A stretch of 20,000 nt of DNA. Source: Chromera velia. Lineage: Eukaryota; Sar; Chromeraceae. A model generated the notes under the pieces. That model did no database searches and was not told the origin of the DNA. It worked only from the letters and a program-made list of their open reading frames with translations. A program made the translations under genes and the position numbers. The stretch lies in assembly GCA_018398765.1 (NCBI GenBank), contig JAHBMJ010000149.1, forward strand, positions 25,001-45,000, read 5' to 3'. Shown here in pieces: positions 10,201-17,798 of this stretch. The stretch's first letter is position 1. Every line of letters starts with the position of its first letter.

Positions 10201-11452
10201 CCGGAATGCGAATTCTCTTGGATCTCCAACTTTCATGACCCCTTCGCAGCCACGCGATACCTCCCCGCCCTTACCTCCTTCCCGCCTTCCCCCTTCGCTC
10301 CTTTCCGGAATCCACCACAACCAGCCAGCAGCGCCTCCCCTGATAGTCAAGCCCCCTCCTCCTTTCCGCAGGGTGAGTGCAGTCGAAACTTCTCCCCTTG
10401 CACTAGCAGAGGAGAGGGCTCCCAAGCCTCCTACCACCGAAACCGCCCCAGCACCTGCCCCCCCAGAGAGCGAGCCCACTGCCTTCCTCATCATGCGGGG
10501 CGCCTCCACACAGCCGTTGAATTGCTTTCCCGAGTCACGTGCGTCTGTAGGATCTTCAGAAGGCACACCAAACGGTAACAGAAAAACAACAGTGCGCATC
10601 GTGGACAAAAATTCAGATGCAAGGCTGTCGGGTGACCCTCCTGTTTTTGACGTTAACGGGAGGGAGCCCTCGGGTGATTGGTCTCTTCAAGAGCATTTCT
10701 CTGCGACCGAGTCATGGAATCTGCAGCATAACAGAGGCGTTGCCCCCTCAGTCTGCGGATGTTGCAGAGCACGCGCTGGGCTCTCCCCCACGTCCTGTGT
10801 TTTGATGCCCGGACAAGGGAGAGGAGGTGGCAGTCCTGTTCTGAATCAAGGCAGTCAGCAGAACCCCGCGGGGGGATTGCAGGGGGGAAGGAAAAAGACC
10901 TCCTTCGACCTTGCATATGAGCCGAAGAGGACGACTGCCGCAGGGCACTTCCGCCCTGTGCATGAATCAGAAGAGCCCCCCCAGGGCGCGCGGAGTAGGC
11001 CTCGACGGGAGGAAAGCGTCAGGGGTGACTCGAGAAGGGGGGACAGCGTCAGGGGTGACTCGAGAAGGGGGGACAGCGTCAGGGGTTACTCAAGAAGGGA
11101 GGAAAGTCTTAGGGGTGACTCGAGAAGGGGAGACAGCGTGAGTGGTGACTCGAGAAGGGGGGACAGCGTCAGGAGTCACTCGAGAGAGGACGTTATTGAC
11201 AGCAGGGGTGATCGGATGTCTCTCCTGTCTCATAGCTCGCAGCAGCTCCCGCCTCCAAGTCGAAGCCGCGAGGGTCAGATGCTCGAGTCGAGGATGACAG
11301 TTGGAAGGTCAACGAGGCAGTCAGAGACGGGGAGGGGGTCGGTCACTGCCACGTTGACAGAGACGTCGTCATACTCCCAGGTTACAACATCCAACGAGAG
11401 GAGATTGAGCTCTTTAAGAGAAAACGCTCCGCCCTTCACTGGTTTCCGATAG
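633..11452 (+). CDS. Multi-exon receptor-like membrane protein (binding-protein domain, GCC2/GCC3 repeats, multi-TM, long tail)
   Basis: Spliced from 11 exons: 633-1091, 1472-1903, 2290-2444, 2717-3375, 3652-3766, 4205-4979, 5199-5253, 5447-6148, 6508-6789, 7252-7330, 7708-11452. The total is 7458 nt (2485 residues), and every junction keeps phase. Residues 1-32 look like a signal peptide. About 50-455 is a bilobed type-1 periplasmic-binding-protein (Peripla_BP_6/ANF receptor-like) domain; IGFVCPLTG near the start and YGTLAFGRDGVNNGRTYW near the end are typical. About 466-716 is a ladder of CxxCPAG-type GCC2/GCC3 modules. Strong hydrophobic segments lie near 718-746, 900-926, 1106-1126, 1166-1190, 1238-1262, 1272-1299 and 1326-1352, with a weaker one at 813-836. 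The remainder is a charged, then Ser/Pro-rich tail. The likely role is a cell-surface sensor of a small ligand (amino-acid-like by domain family), which is inference. The membrane part is not one I can name, and no enzymatic domain is visible. Confidence 0.88.
1168..1202 (+). repeat. (TTTC)n microsatellite in intron 1
   Basis: About nine tetranucleotide units, TTTC on the + strand, in the 3' half of the intron between exons 1 and 2. It is a pyrimidine tract, but too far from the acceptor at 1471 to be its polypyrimidine tract. Confidence 0.9.
1472..1903 (+). CDS. Exon 2: ligand-binding domain, central part
   Basis: The acceptor CTGCAG ends at 1471. This exon encodes residues 154-297 in phase 0. 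It contains a Rossmann-like unit (KLALLYASDKTS, then a helix) and a second one (SAEILLVCNSDDAAG). The donor is GTCAGT at 1904. The same frame continues to a stop at 1957 inside the intron, which supports an exon end near 1903. Confidence 0.85.
2290..2444 (+). CDS. Exon 3: ligand-binding domain
   Basis: The acceptor is TTCCTGCAG ending at 2289. It encodes AYNTVSFPLTSS through AFKNM in phase 0. The donor is GTCAGT at 2445, splitting an ATG codon after its second base. Joining to 2717 restores ATG and gives AFKN-M-YGTDPDEY, which matches the binding-protein pattern of an aromatic-glycine just before a helical AAAVGAM segment. Confidence 0.82.
2717..3375 (+). CDS. Exon 4: end of ligand-binding domain and first GCC2/GCC3 repeats
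   Basis: The acceptor is CCCTTCAG after a long pyrimidine tract. The first half completes the binding-protein domain (YEAAAVGAMNAL; YGTLAFGRDGVNNGRTYW). From about 3070 come cysteine-rich modules: CYPGTYF, CVNCPAHQYS, CSDCPVGQ, CKECQKGF, CSSCGAGTF, CSSCPAGSYQ, CIPCPAG. Spacing is the GCC2/GCC3 (ephrin-receptor-like, TNFR-like) pattern. The donor is at 3376 (GTCGGC), phase 1, inside the CPAG glycine codon. Confidence 0.85.
3652..3766 (+). CDS. Exon 5: one GCC2/GCC3 module
   Basis: The acceptor is CTTTTGCAG ending at 3651. The joined glycine codon continues the module as CPAG-RAQSETGQSFCAQC, the expected spacing, followed by CFECPRGASC. The donor GTAGAG at 3767 is the only one in this gene with the common A at +3. 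The exon is 115 nt and ends in phase 2. Confidence 0.83.
4205..4979 (+). CDS. Exon 6: last cysteine-rich segment and first membrane span
   Basis: The acceptor CTCTGCAG ends at 4204 and completes a serine codon. It encodes the end of the cysteine-rich region (CSRPDDCVGANQC, CRRCVSTSF, CRACPP), an unusual run of six arginines (ERRRRRR, from 4299), and a strong membrane segment, VALQLLGCLLVMAFLVWLL. A weaker hydrophobic stretch follows (WWEMTTVAMAVLAEVAL), then FAEFLVLLNPF. The donor is GTCGGT at 4980, phase 0. The frame stays open to 5099, so this donor rests on phase and donor-like sequence. Confidence 0.75.
5199..5253 (+). CDS. Exon 7: 55-nt small exon
   Basis: The acceptor is AATGTTGCAG ending at 5198. 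It encodes SVVVDCPLNWFYIGSGLE plus one base. The donor is GTTTCT at 5254. Including it and using the acceptor after ACAG at 5446 keeps the frame. Skipping it would need the other acceptor (GTGCAG, ending 5442), which would also keep frame. The exon is supported by phase agreement and a plausible peptide, but it is the weakest exon in the model. Confidence 0.6.
5447..6148 (+). CDS. Exon 8: membrane span, proline-rich loop, start of next span
   Basis: Begins VFLLDCLIGDG, then a clear membrane segment (PAVIAAVCWAFLFVSW). A loop of about 170 residues follows, rich in Pro, Ser, Gln and basic residues, with an acidic patch EEEIEEI. It ends with CAFCVVLFYL, the first part of the next span. The donor is GTCAGT at 6149, phase 1. 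The split TGG codon joins to exon 9 as FYL-W-HPSLVSYLFEV. Confidence 0.82.
6348..6384 (+). repeat. (CA)n microsatellite in intron 8
   Basis: A nearly pure CA run with one interruption (cacgcaca), followed immediately by TTGCAG (6385-6390), which could act as a cryptic acceptor upstream of the real one at 6507. Confidence 0.9.
6508..6789 (+). CDS. Exon 9: membrane region
   Basis: The acceptor is AAATGCAG ending at 6507. It encodes HPSLVSYLFEVQQC, a loop with CYENSVGED, and a strong membrane span (GSIVGLTLWGFLLPVSLG). The donor is GTCTGT at 6790, phase 1, followed by CAGTCAG. The upstream frame is continuous only from this acceptor, since the intron contains stops. Confidence 0.82.
7081..7126 (+). 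repeat. Two perfect 23-bp tandem copies in intron 9
   Basis: The unit beginning tcgtgtgcctctatctg is repeated twice without change (7081-7103 and 7104-7126). It sits just upstream of the TG tract in the same intron and is probably derived from similar slippage. Confidence 0.85.
7139..7250 (+). repeat. Interrupted (TG)n tract ending at the exon 10 acceptor
   Basis: Long TG runs are broken by tatccg and tctgcg and run up to gcgtgcaG at 7251. The tract takes the place where a polypyrimidine tract would normally lie. See the finding on splicing of exon 10. Confidence 0.9.
7252..7330 (+). CDS. Exon 10: 79-nt exon after a TG-repeat acceptor
   Basis: The acceptor GCGTGCAG directly follows a long TG tract. 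It encodes GYRAQTLGWEAWVMVRR and then ALLCMPVW, matching the GY....WE..V..R pattern I associate with GCC2/GCC3 multi-span proteins. The donor is GTCAGT at 7331, phase 2. Skipping this exon would shift the frame (79 is not a multiple of 3). Confidence 0.8.
7708..11452 (+). CDS. Exon 11: last membrane spans and long cytoplasmic tail
   Basis: The acceptor is CGCTTGCAG. It encodes three hydrophobic segments (YVLLSALFLVVHLIW; AVSLGSVFLTFLTARFIHV; VFVAILCAVALGVQFYFGLM). A basic, partly helical juxtamembrane region follows (to about 9070), including EKKKREREDEE and a hydrophobic-charged block around residues 1545-1700. After that comes about 700 residues of Pro/Ser-rich, probably disordered tail. 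A small cysteine cluster (CGCCRARAG) lies near 10758. Six 10-residue repeats occupy residues about 2340-2399. The stop is TAG at 11450. The 3.7-kb open frame alone is strong evidence. Confidence 0.92.
11011..11190 (+). repeat. Six tandem 30-bp units coding a 10-residue repeat
   Basis: The period is exactly 30 bp, so the frame is kept. The peptide unit is (D/E)SVRGDSRRG with single-residue changes (Y, L, S, H variants). It lies in the cytoplasmic tail of the receptor-like protein. SR/RGDS-rich repeats are basic and could be phosphorylated, which is inference. Confidence 0.92.
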
Positions 11453-11818
11453 CATGGTGACCAGGTGACGGCGCAAGCAGCTCAGCAAGTGGCAATGTCA
11501 TCATCAGAATAGTGATCGATTGATTCATTGACCAGTTGATTGAGTGATTAATTAATTGACTGGTGAATCCGTGTTTTACAAACACTATAAATGCTAGTAT
11601 TTCTGTGTATCTCTAGCTATATCTAGCTCTGTATGCGCATCTTTTACAGGGAAAACATTTAAGGAAAGGGAATAATACTAATTTTCCCAAATAATAATAA
11701 TAATTTTTCTAAACTATTTTATTTTTATGTATTTTCCTATATTTTCCCCTTACTTTGAAGTTATAACGGCGGTTGTTTTGGTTTTGTACTACTACTATAT
11801 ATTTAAATGATATTTTTA
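11453..11818. other. 3' flank of the receptor gene, no gene seen
   Basis: Begins with moderately GC-rich sequence, then degenerate TGATTGAT-like runs (about 11512-11565), then falls into AT-rich DNA. The 3' UTR should start here. I cannot place a clear polyadenylation signal. Confidence 0.5.
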
Positions 11819-11891
11819 ACTAGATTTTTAAGTGTTGCGCAACTGTTTAGACGTGTGCACATGTGCTTGACCGGCGTTTTAAAAATCTAGT
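11819..11891. repeat. 73-bp foldback with 12-bp perfect arms
   Basis: ACTAGATTTTTA (11819-11830) is the exact reverse complement of 11880-11891. Between the arms lie two 10-bp perfect palindromes, GTTGCGCAAC (about 11833-11842) and GCACATGTGC (about 11857-11866). It may be a tiny foldback transposon remnant. No target-site duplication is evident. Confidence 0.75.
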
Positions 11892-12035
11892 AAAAAATAA
11901 TCATTGTTCTAAACTATGCATGCATGGTTACTATGTAGTCAATTTGTTTTTTAATATTACCTGTCTATACGTAGTATGCTTCGGACATCATTTCTTAGGA
12001 TAGTTCTCACTATGCTCAGTATATAGACCTAGGCA

Positions 12036-13037
12036 TGGTTTATACATACATACATTCTTACATACATTCTGGACTTGGAGAATATAATGTATATACACAA
12101 TGTATATAAACATCATTTTAAAAAAATAGTAGAGTAATCAACTCATTACTAAATTAGTTCTAATAAAATGTCTAGTAACATATACACACTAATATAAATT
12201 ATATACTTTGTATATAAAATTCTATTGGCAGTCGACTTGTCAATTCTCAAGAGCCCTCTATCTACCTCTATCTCAGCCTCTATCCCTTCTTCACACTGCA
12301 ACGATCACACCAGTCTTCTTGTCAAAAAAAAACATATGTTTTGCGTCCTCTGCGATTGTGGGCTTCCCATCTACCCAGGTAAGACGGACTTGGGGAATGA
12401 ACCACAGAACCTTGCCGAATTTAGCAGAGTGCGCAGCAATGGCACCTTCATCAGAGCTATTAATCAGCTGGTCCCCGCCTGCAAAATACATAACCCCGTC
12501 CTTGTAGAACTTTGAATGCATCCCACCCCTCCTCGAGGGTCTCGGCTACATCTGCAAGGAGGGTCTGTATATTGTCGTCCTCGATTTTTTGTCCTCCTTA
12601 TCCTCGTCTCCTTCTTTCTCATCCTCCTCATCTTCATCTTCTTCATCAGATGTGCAAGACTGTTCATCCTCATTCTTGAAGCCAGAACGGGCTTGCAAGT
12701 TCTTTGAAATCACAGCTGTCCTACTTAAAGTTTTTTTGGCAGCTTTTTGTATGAAATGTTATAGTCTCCTCCTTGTTTATCACCTAGCTTATCATGTACC
12801 AGCTTTGTCACTAGTATATAGTAATAGACCAACTACTAAACTTACTATACAAACTAGTATATAAAGTTGACCTAGAACTTGACTAAAAACTTAAGTGGCA
12901 TTGTTTCAGGCTTTGTCAGGAATTTCATTTTGAAAATAACTTTTGCAACATTAGTTTACATACATTATATACATACATATATACATACATACATACATTC
13001 TTGATGGACAGAATTTAATGTATGTATTTATATATAA
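12036..13037. mobile_element. Segment bounded by related inverted repeats, possible DNA transposon remnant
   Basis: The left end (about 12036-12118, starting GGTTTATACATACATACATTC) resembles the reverse complement of the right end (about 12955-13037, starting TGGTTTATA). Both finish with ATGTATRTAAAC. The arms are TA-rich and partly simple-sequence, so some similarity could be compositional. The interior holds a broken minus-strand coding remnant. No transposase is recognised. Confidence 0.4.
12291..12709 (-). pseudogene. Frameshifted coding remnant, unknown protein
   Basis: Read on the minus strand, protein-like sequence passes through three frames. First is an acidic run (CTSDEEDEDEEDEKEGDEDK) that reaches TAG. 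Next, overlapping it, is NIQTLLADVAETLEEGWDAF in a second frame. Last is a third frame with YKDGVMYFAGGDQLINSSDE and FGKVLWFIPQVRLTWVDGKP, ending near 12291. The shifts fall near a run of six A/T at 12585-12590 and near 12504-12520. Each piece looks like real protein, while the breaks suggest decay or sequencing errors. I do not recognise the family. Confidence 0.5.
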
Positions 13038-13270
13038 ACCACACCTAGATATAGATATGTTGTTAATTAATAAAAAGTCTATAGTAAAAAGTAACAATTT
13101 CTTTTGATTGTATTATTAACTAGACTCAGGGCCGATTTTCTATATTTTTATTGTATGTGGGATAATTAGAATGCCCAAATGAGAAAAGTTAATGAGAATA
13201 ATATTTTGGAATCCCTAATTCCCAATTGGGAGGCAGAGGTGTTAAAGACTTGGCGCTTTACATAGTAAAC

Positions 13271-13366
13271 GCCGGGTTTGCCGGGTCGGGCGAAGGCCGA
13301 CCTGGTAGCTAGACCCAGCTCAAACCCGGCGCGCCGGGGAGCGGCCAAAGGCCACAACCTGGCGCG
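13271..13366. other. GC-rich island with nested stems, possible structured RNA or foldback element
   Basis: GCCGGGTTTG (13271-13280) pairs perfectly with 13321-13330. Inside it, 13281-13289 pairs with 13297-13305 (9 bp, one G-U) and AGCT (13308-13311) pairs with 13317-13320. Immediately after, 13330-13338 pairs with 13358-13366 (9 bp, one G-U) enclosing GGCC-AAA-GGCC (13343-13353). The surrounding sequence is strongly AT-rich. Not a tRNA: the arm lengths and T-loop do not fit. Confidence 0.6.
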
Positions 13367-13379
13367 TCATATCTAGGAC

Positions 13380-13979
13380 ATTCGAGGACAAAGAGACAGA
13401 CCCGGCTCCAAAAAGTTGCACGAACTGATTGACTATCTAAGTCCAGCATACGTCATGAAGAACATGTCATAATTGAAATCATCTGACAGCTGGAAAGAGT
13501 TGAATCATCTCTAGAAAAGGGAAGAGGTGGAATGCATGAGGGACTCTGAGTGGAGAGAAATGAGTTTGGATGTGTATTAGTGTGTGTTACGGTATTAATA
13601 TCTTTATGTGTGTTCGATCTAGTGTGTCGTACTAGTGATCGGTAGGAGTGAAAGTAAAAAAACACGGTAGCCGGTTGTGTAAAAAAAGCTAGAAAGATAT
13701 ATTTCTGCTTATAGAAAAACGTGGTGATCATTCATGAGAGGGTGAAGTGATTGAAAAGAAGTAGAAGAGCTAGATGTGAGCCATTTCGAACTTCAAACAT
13801 TTTTTTCTAGATTTTTTTCTATATGTCAAAAACTTACTAAGTGTATACAAAGCAGTATTTTTCTGGATAACAATTCTGAAACTCGATCAAAGATTTCAAA
13901 TCGATGTGAACACCAATTAACTTTACATAAACATTTAACGGTTTTAAGCTCAATATTAAAACTAGTATTAAAAACATAA
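13380..13979. other. Intergenic, nothing recognised
   Basis: Mixed-composition sequence without a supported gene, RNA or clear repeat. The open frames present are short and unconvincing. Confidence 0.4.
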
Positions 13980-14041
13980 TTGGAAATTTGGTTTTCCAAT
14001 TGGAAATCTAATTTTTCAATTGGAAATCATCTATTGGAAAT
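13980..14041 (+). repeat. Short tandem TTGGAAAT motif, four copies
   Basis: TTGGAAAT occurs at 13980, 14000, 14020 and 14034 (spacing 20, 20, 14), often preceded by CAA. It is in AT-rich intergenic DNA, with no function suggested by context. Confidence 0.7.
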
Positions 14042-14589
14042 CATATACTGTGCATTCTTTTCGATCTATACAATTCTAAAATTTAGCCAATGATTTCTAG
14101 TGATATACTTACCTTGATCTAATACTTGACGATAGTCACGATACTAAGATTTGTACGACATCCAGCTTCAAATAAAGCTCTATGAATTGAAAAACAAAAA
14201 AACAAACGAAAGGCAGAAGGCTTACAAAGCCCACAGGAGCTTAGATTGCAGAAAAAAATATAACAGAGGCTGGAAATTCAATGCCCTAATCCCTCTCTCC
14301 AGGCTCCCGCCCTCTCTCCCTCCTTTTGCTCCGCACTCCTTTAATCGTCCATTAAGGCACCTAGTTAAGGCACTTTAGCCCTCAACACAACACACTAGCA
14401 TGAAACAACACTGCCAGCTCCTTGAATGACCAGGAGGCCTGACTGAGAACCACATTTTCAAGAAAGCCGATAGTATAACTGTTTATACAGGCCCACCACC
14501 TACGAGTACCCATTAATATTGGCAACCGTTAAATTCAAGTTCTTTCATCATTCTACGACTCGGAGGTTCAAATGTACCCACTATGTTAT
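14042..14589. other. Intergenic, nothing recognised
   Basis: AT-rich at first, then more balanced, with a pyrimidine-rich patch around 14290-14330. No gene can be supported. Confidence 0.4.
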
Positions 14590-15262
14590 CCCTCTTTGCC
14601 CCGGAAGTTCCCCCCTTGGCCCCCTCCTCCCCCCTCATGCTGATCAAAGAAAGCCTTAGGATGACCAATGGCATGGGAGCCCCCTTCTTGCCCCCCGCGC
14701 TGATCAGAAAAAGGATAAACATAGGATCCCCCTCCTCCCCCGTCCCCCCTCCCCCGCACTGATCAGAGAAAGGATGACCATAGGAGCCCCCTCCTCGCCC
14801 CCCGCACTGATCAAAGAAAGGATGAACATAGAACCCCCTTCCTCCCCCCCCGTGCTGATCAGAGAAAGGACGACGATGGAACCCCCCTCCTTGCCCCCCA
14901 CGCTGATCACAGAAAGAACGAATATAGGACCTCCCTCCTCCCCCCTGTGCTGATCAGAAAAAAGAAAAAGGACGAACATAGGACCCCCTTCCTCCCCCCC
15001 TGCGCTGATCAAAGAAAGGACGACCAATGGCATGGGAGCCCCTTCCTCCTCCCCCGCGCTGATCAGAGAAAGGACGACCAATGGCCAATGCTAGCTAATG
15101 GTATGGGACCTCCTCCTCCCCCTCCGCGCTGATCAGAGAAAGGACAACCATGGGAGCCCCCTCCTCACCCTCCGCGCTAATCTGAGAAAGGACAAACACA
15201 GGAACCCCTTCCTTGCCTCCTGTACTGATTAGAGAAAGGACGAACACAGGACTCTCCATCGT
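14590..15262. repeat. C-rich minisatellite, about 12 units of 48 bp
   Basis: The shared core is CTGATCAGAGAAAGGAYGA followed by a C-rich half. TGATCA or its variants begin at 14641, 14701, 14760, 14808, 14856, 14904, 14951, 15006, 15060, 15130, 15178 and 15226. Many steps are exactly 48 bp. On the minus strand this is a 16-residue repeat (LSLISAGGEEGAPM-like) open from 15081 to 14704, but the sequence is C/G homopolymer-driven and I do not call it a gene. Confidence 0.88.
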
Positions 15263-15973
15263 TCCCTGTCGGCAGTCCAGCATGTCCAGTCAGGAAGAAC
15301 CCAGGATTGGCATTCTACGCGTACCTTTGAGGCAGCACGGAGGCTGCTAAGGGTCTGTAAGGAATAGGGCCGGGGGAAAGAGAGTCTAGCGGGGAAGGGG
15401 AGAATGGAAGAAGGAGGTCTAGAAGGAGGTCGAATTCCTGAGAGTTCCTCTTATACTCCCCCGCCCCCCCCCTCTGCCATCAGGTTAAGGACAGGGAGGG
15501 TAACTGTAGAAGGAAGCGCTCCGTTGCTAGGTTAGATGTGAGACGTGTCATAAATAGTGTTGCCAAATTGAGACAAAGGGGCAATGCCGGGAGAACCATG
15601 CCTAAATATACTAGAAGGACCACCTATTTGACTAAAAGGGCTCAGCGCCACCCCAGAAACCCCGAAGGGCGAACGTGTTAAGCCTTTGTCATGAGTGTTT
15701 TCATAGTGTTTTCAGATTGGGGCGAAGGAAGGCCACTTCCCCCGCATATCCCGCTATCCTTCACCTATAGGCCACGGAATCTGGAATTAAATGGCCAACC
15801 CCTAGCAGGGGGCGTTCATCCTCATCTCATCTGAACTATGGAGGCACGACAGCTGCGGCTGCAGATTCTGTCTGTCTCTGAACATCCTGCAGAGGAGAGG
15901 TCTCACTGTCACAGACGAGGCCTATGGCTGCAGCTGCACATAATACAGTACTCACTATATTAAGCGCTGCATA
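15263..15973. other. Intergenic, nothing recognised
   Basis: Purine-rich stretch at 15360-15435, otherwise unremarkable. A PstI-type CTGCAG motif recurs near 15850-15940 without clear repeat structure. No gene is supported. Confidence 0.4.
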
Positions 15974-16847
15974 CTACATTTGCTCCTCTCTCAGAGAACG
16001 CCGCTCCCAGTTTGTTATCCTCTGTGATTTGTCCAACAAGTGACCAAACACAAAATCAACCACATCACCGAGACTCACGAGATCCTCTCTCTCTTTCCTC
16101 CTGCCGCCTCCTTTAGGAGTCTTACTGGGAGTCTCGAAGAACCCATGACCAACGCTAGGGTCTGGGGTCTGAGGGACATACTCTTCTCTTGGTGAAAGAA
16201 TAGCAGCTGCACCAGCAGCAGCAAAACTGCTTAGCTGATATGAAGGAGTAGAGGGGGGCTGTACAACTTGAAGTTGAACTTCTGTCTGAGTATTGGGTTT
16301 CTCTGCTCGAAGGGGGCAACTTTTCAGTCTCATTTTCCTCTTTGCGTTCTAAGACTTTAGTGACTGTGACTGTCTTGCTGAGAAACAGAGAGGGATTCGA
16401 GAGATTACATGGAGACGGAACAGTAGAAGGGGAAAATCTCTCTCTGGACTGTTGCTCTTTTTGAGGGGAATGATGCTCATCCACAGTGACGTTATGTTGT
16501 ATGGTTATGCTTTCTCTCTTTGCAGGCTGAGAGGGCTGAGAGCCCCCTGGCGAGTGTTTGGGTAGAGAAACAGATACCAGGATCTCCCCCGCTGCCTCGG
16601 CTGTTGCGGCGGAATGTTGAGAAAGAGGGGTAGAAGCGGGCGGCTGGGGATTCAGATACGGATCTGTCAGGACTGGAGGCCCTACACGTATCTGCTTTCT
16701 ATTTGCTGTGTAGCAGAGAGCAATCAGCTCCAGCTGAGGAGAAGCTTTCAAATGCCCCGTTGGCCCTACAACGCACGCCCACAGCATCTGCCAGTCCTGT
16801 CTAAAAAACTGTATCCCCACCTTTGTTGGCCATCTTTTGGTAAACAA
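15974..16847 (-). pseudogene. Two overlapping minus-strand frames, probably one broken coding sequence
   Basis: The upstream frame (16847 to 16155) begins with protein-like sequence (KVGIQFFRQDWQMLWACVVG, then HLKASPQLELIALCYTANRK) and becomes Ser/Pro-rich. The downstream frame (16333 to 15974) is one base shifted and carries SFAAAGAAAILSPREEYVPQ and SLGDVVDFVFGHLLDKSQRI, ending in a stop. Changing frame near 16325-16345 would connect them. This could be a decayed retroelement gag-like gene or a host gene with an unseen intron. No protease, reverse transcriptase or integrase motif is seen. Upstream, an in-frame TAG precedes a possible ACAG acceptor. Confidence 0.45.
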
Positions 16848-17059
16848 CTGTATCTATCATCAGGATCTCCCCTACCCCCCTCCACGCTGCATGCACTCAT
16901 GAACCATTGGTTCATGTTTTGGTGATGAGCTGCCCAAAATTCATTTATAGGCAAAAAGTCTTCTTGTGAGGGGCAAAAACCCCCCTAAAAACACGCTAAA
17001 ACCCCCTTTAAAAACCATAAAATTCACTTTTCAAAGAGGCTCTGCCAAAAATTCAGGAG

Positions 17060-17271
17060 TCACTGCGTTTCCATCCCCCTTGAAAGAGAAAAGAGATCAA
17101 TGAAGAAGACCTGGGGATGGGAGAGAGTGGGGATTGTTTTTTTGCAGAAAGGGAGACCGGAAGCAGAAACAAGCAACATGATTTGCTGGACCTGGTTTGA
17201 GGTAAAGACAGCAATCTGGAGGAGGACGGTACGCGGTCTCTCGTTCTGAAACACAAAGGGAAGCAAAGAAG
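17060..17271 (-). pseudogene. Short minus-strand coding-like fragment
   Basis: Read on the minus strand after a possible acceptor (GTGTTTCAG), the frame gives PRTVLLQIAVFTSNQVQQIM and further residues to a stop. It may be an exon or remnant of the same minus-strand unit as the neighbouring fragments. No family is recognised and evidence is weak. Confidence 0.3.
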
Positions 17272-17350
17272 GCTTTCATTCATAGTCAACACCTATAAGC
17301 CCCCCCCGAGACGAGCCAACGCTTTTCAGGGTCTCTTGAACATCCTTCAG

Positions 17351-17798
17351 CTAGTCAAGTGTCTGTACTAAGTGCACAGACTCATAAAGAGAATATGGAC
17401 TGTTGCTGAGAGGCCACTTAAAAGACCTCCCCATGGTGAGAGCAGGTATGGGGGCTTTCTGAATGTCCACTTCATCACCTTGGGTCTCTTCTTTGTTTTC
17501 TTGCTCCTGCTGGCCTCTGAGGTCATCCCTCTGGTTGTCGGGTGGGGCCACTTTTTGGATTGGGCCCACGACAATATAGAAAGAGAGCTGGAAGTTTCTG
17601 GTCTAGGTGTTAGCGTCGAATAGCACTGCCACAACACTTCCAAAAGCCGTCCCCCCATGCAATCCCCCCAACAGGAACAACCACGTTCGAATTATAGACC
17701 GCTCTTGTGAAAGTACCCCCGTGTTTTTCATTGCCTGCCTCCCTCTCGATCTGTGCTCGCTTGTTATGGAGCCTGGTGGCGGCATTCACCATAGCCAT
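17351..17798 (-). pseudogene. Minus-strand coding remnant with a shift and an in-frame stop
   Basis: From 17798 the minus frame reads RAQIEREAGNEKHGGTFTRA and NSNVVVPVGGIAWGD. At a run of six G (near 17656) the sense moves to another frame reading FGSVVAVLFDANT. An in-frame TAG follows, and the same frame then continues as FQLSFYIVVGPIQKVAPPDN and a Gln/Glu-rich stretch to the stop at 17351. This pattern of a homopolymer shift plus a nonsense codon fits a dead gene, perhaps a transposable-element gene. Product unknown. Confidence 0.4.

Noticed and set aside
10039..10608. 189-residue minus-strand frame inside the tail
   Set aside because: It opens because the opposite strand is C-rich Pro/Ser coding sequence. 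The + frame is continuous through 3.7 kb and explains it.
13271..13366. tRNA gene
   Set aside because: Stem lengths do not fit a tRNA cloverleaf, and no T-loop or plausible anticodon arm can be placed.
14590..15262. CRISPR-like array
   Set aside because: Units are contiguous degenerate repeats without unique spacers, and the DNA is eukaryotic.
17372..17623. 83-residue + frame with a hydrophobic stretch
   Set aside because: The hydrophobic run is the complement of a Gln/Glu-rich minus-strand stretch, and no start or splice context supports it.
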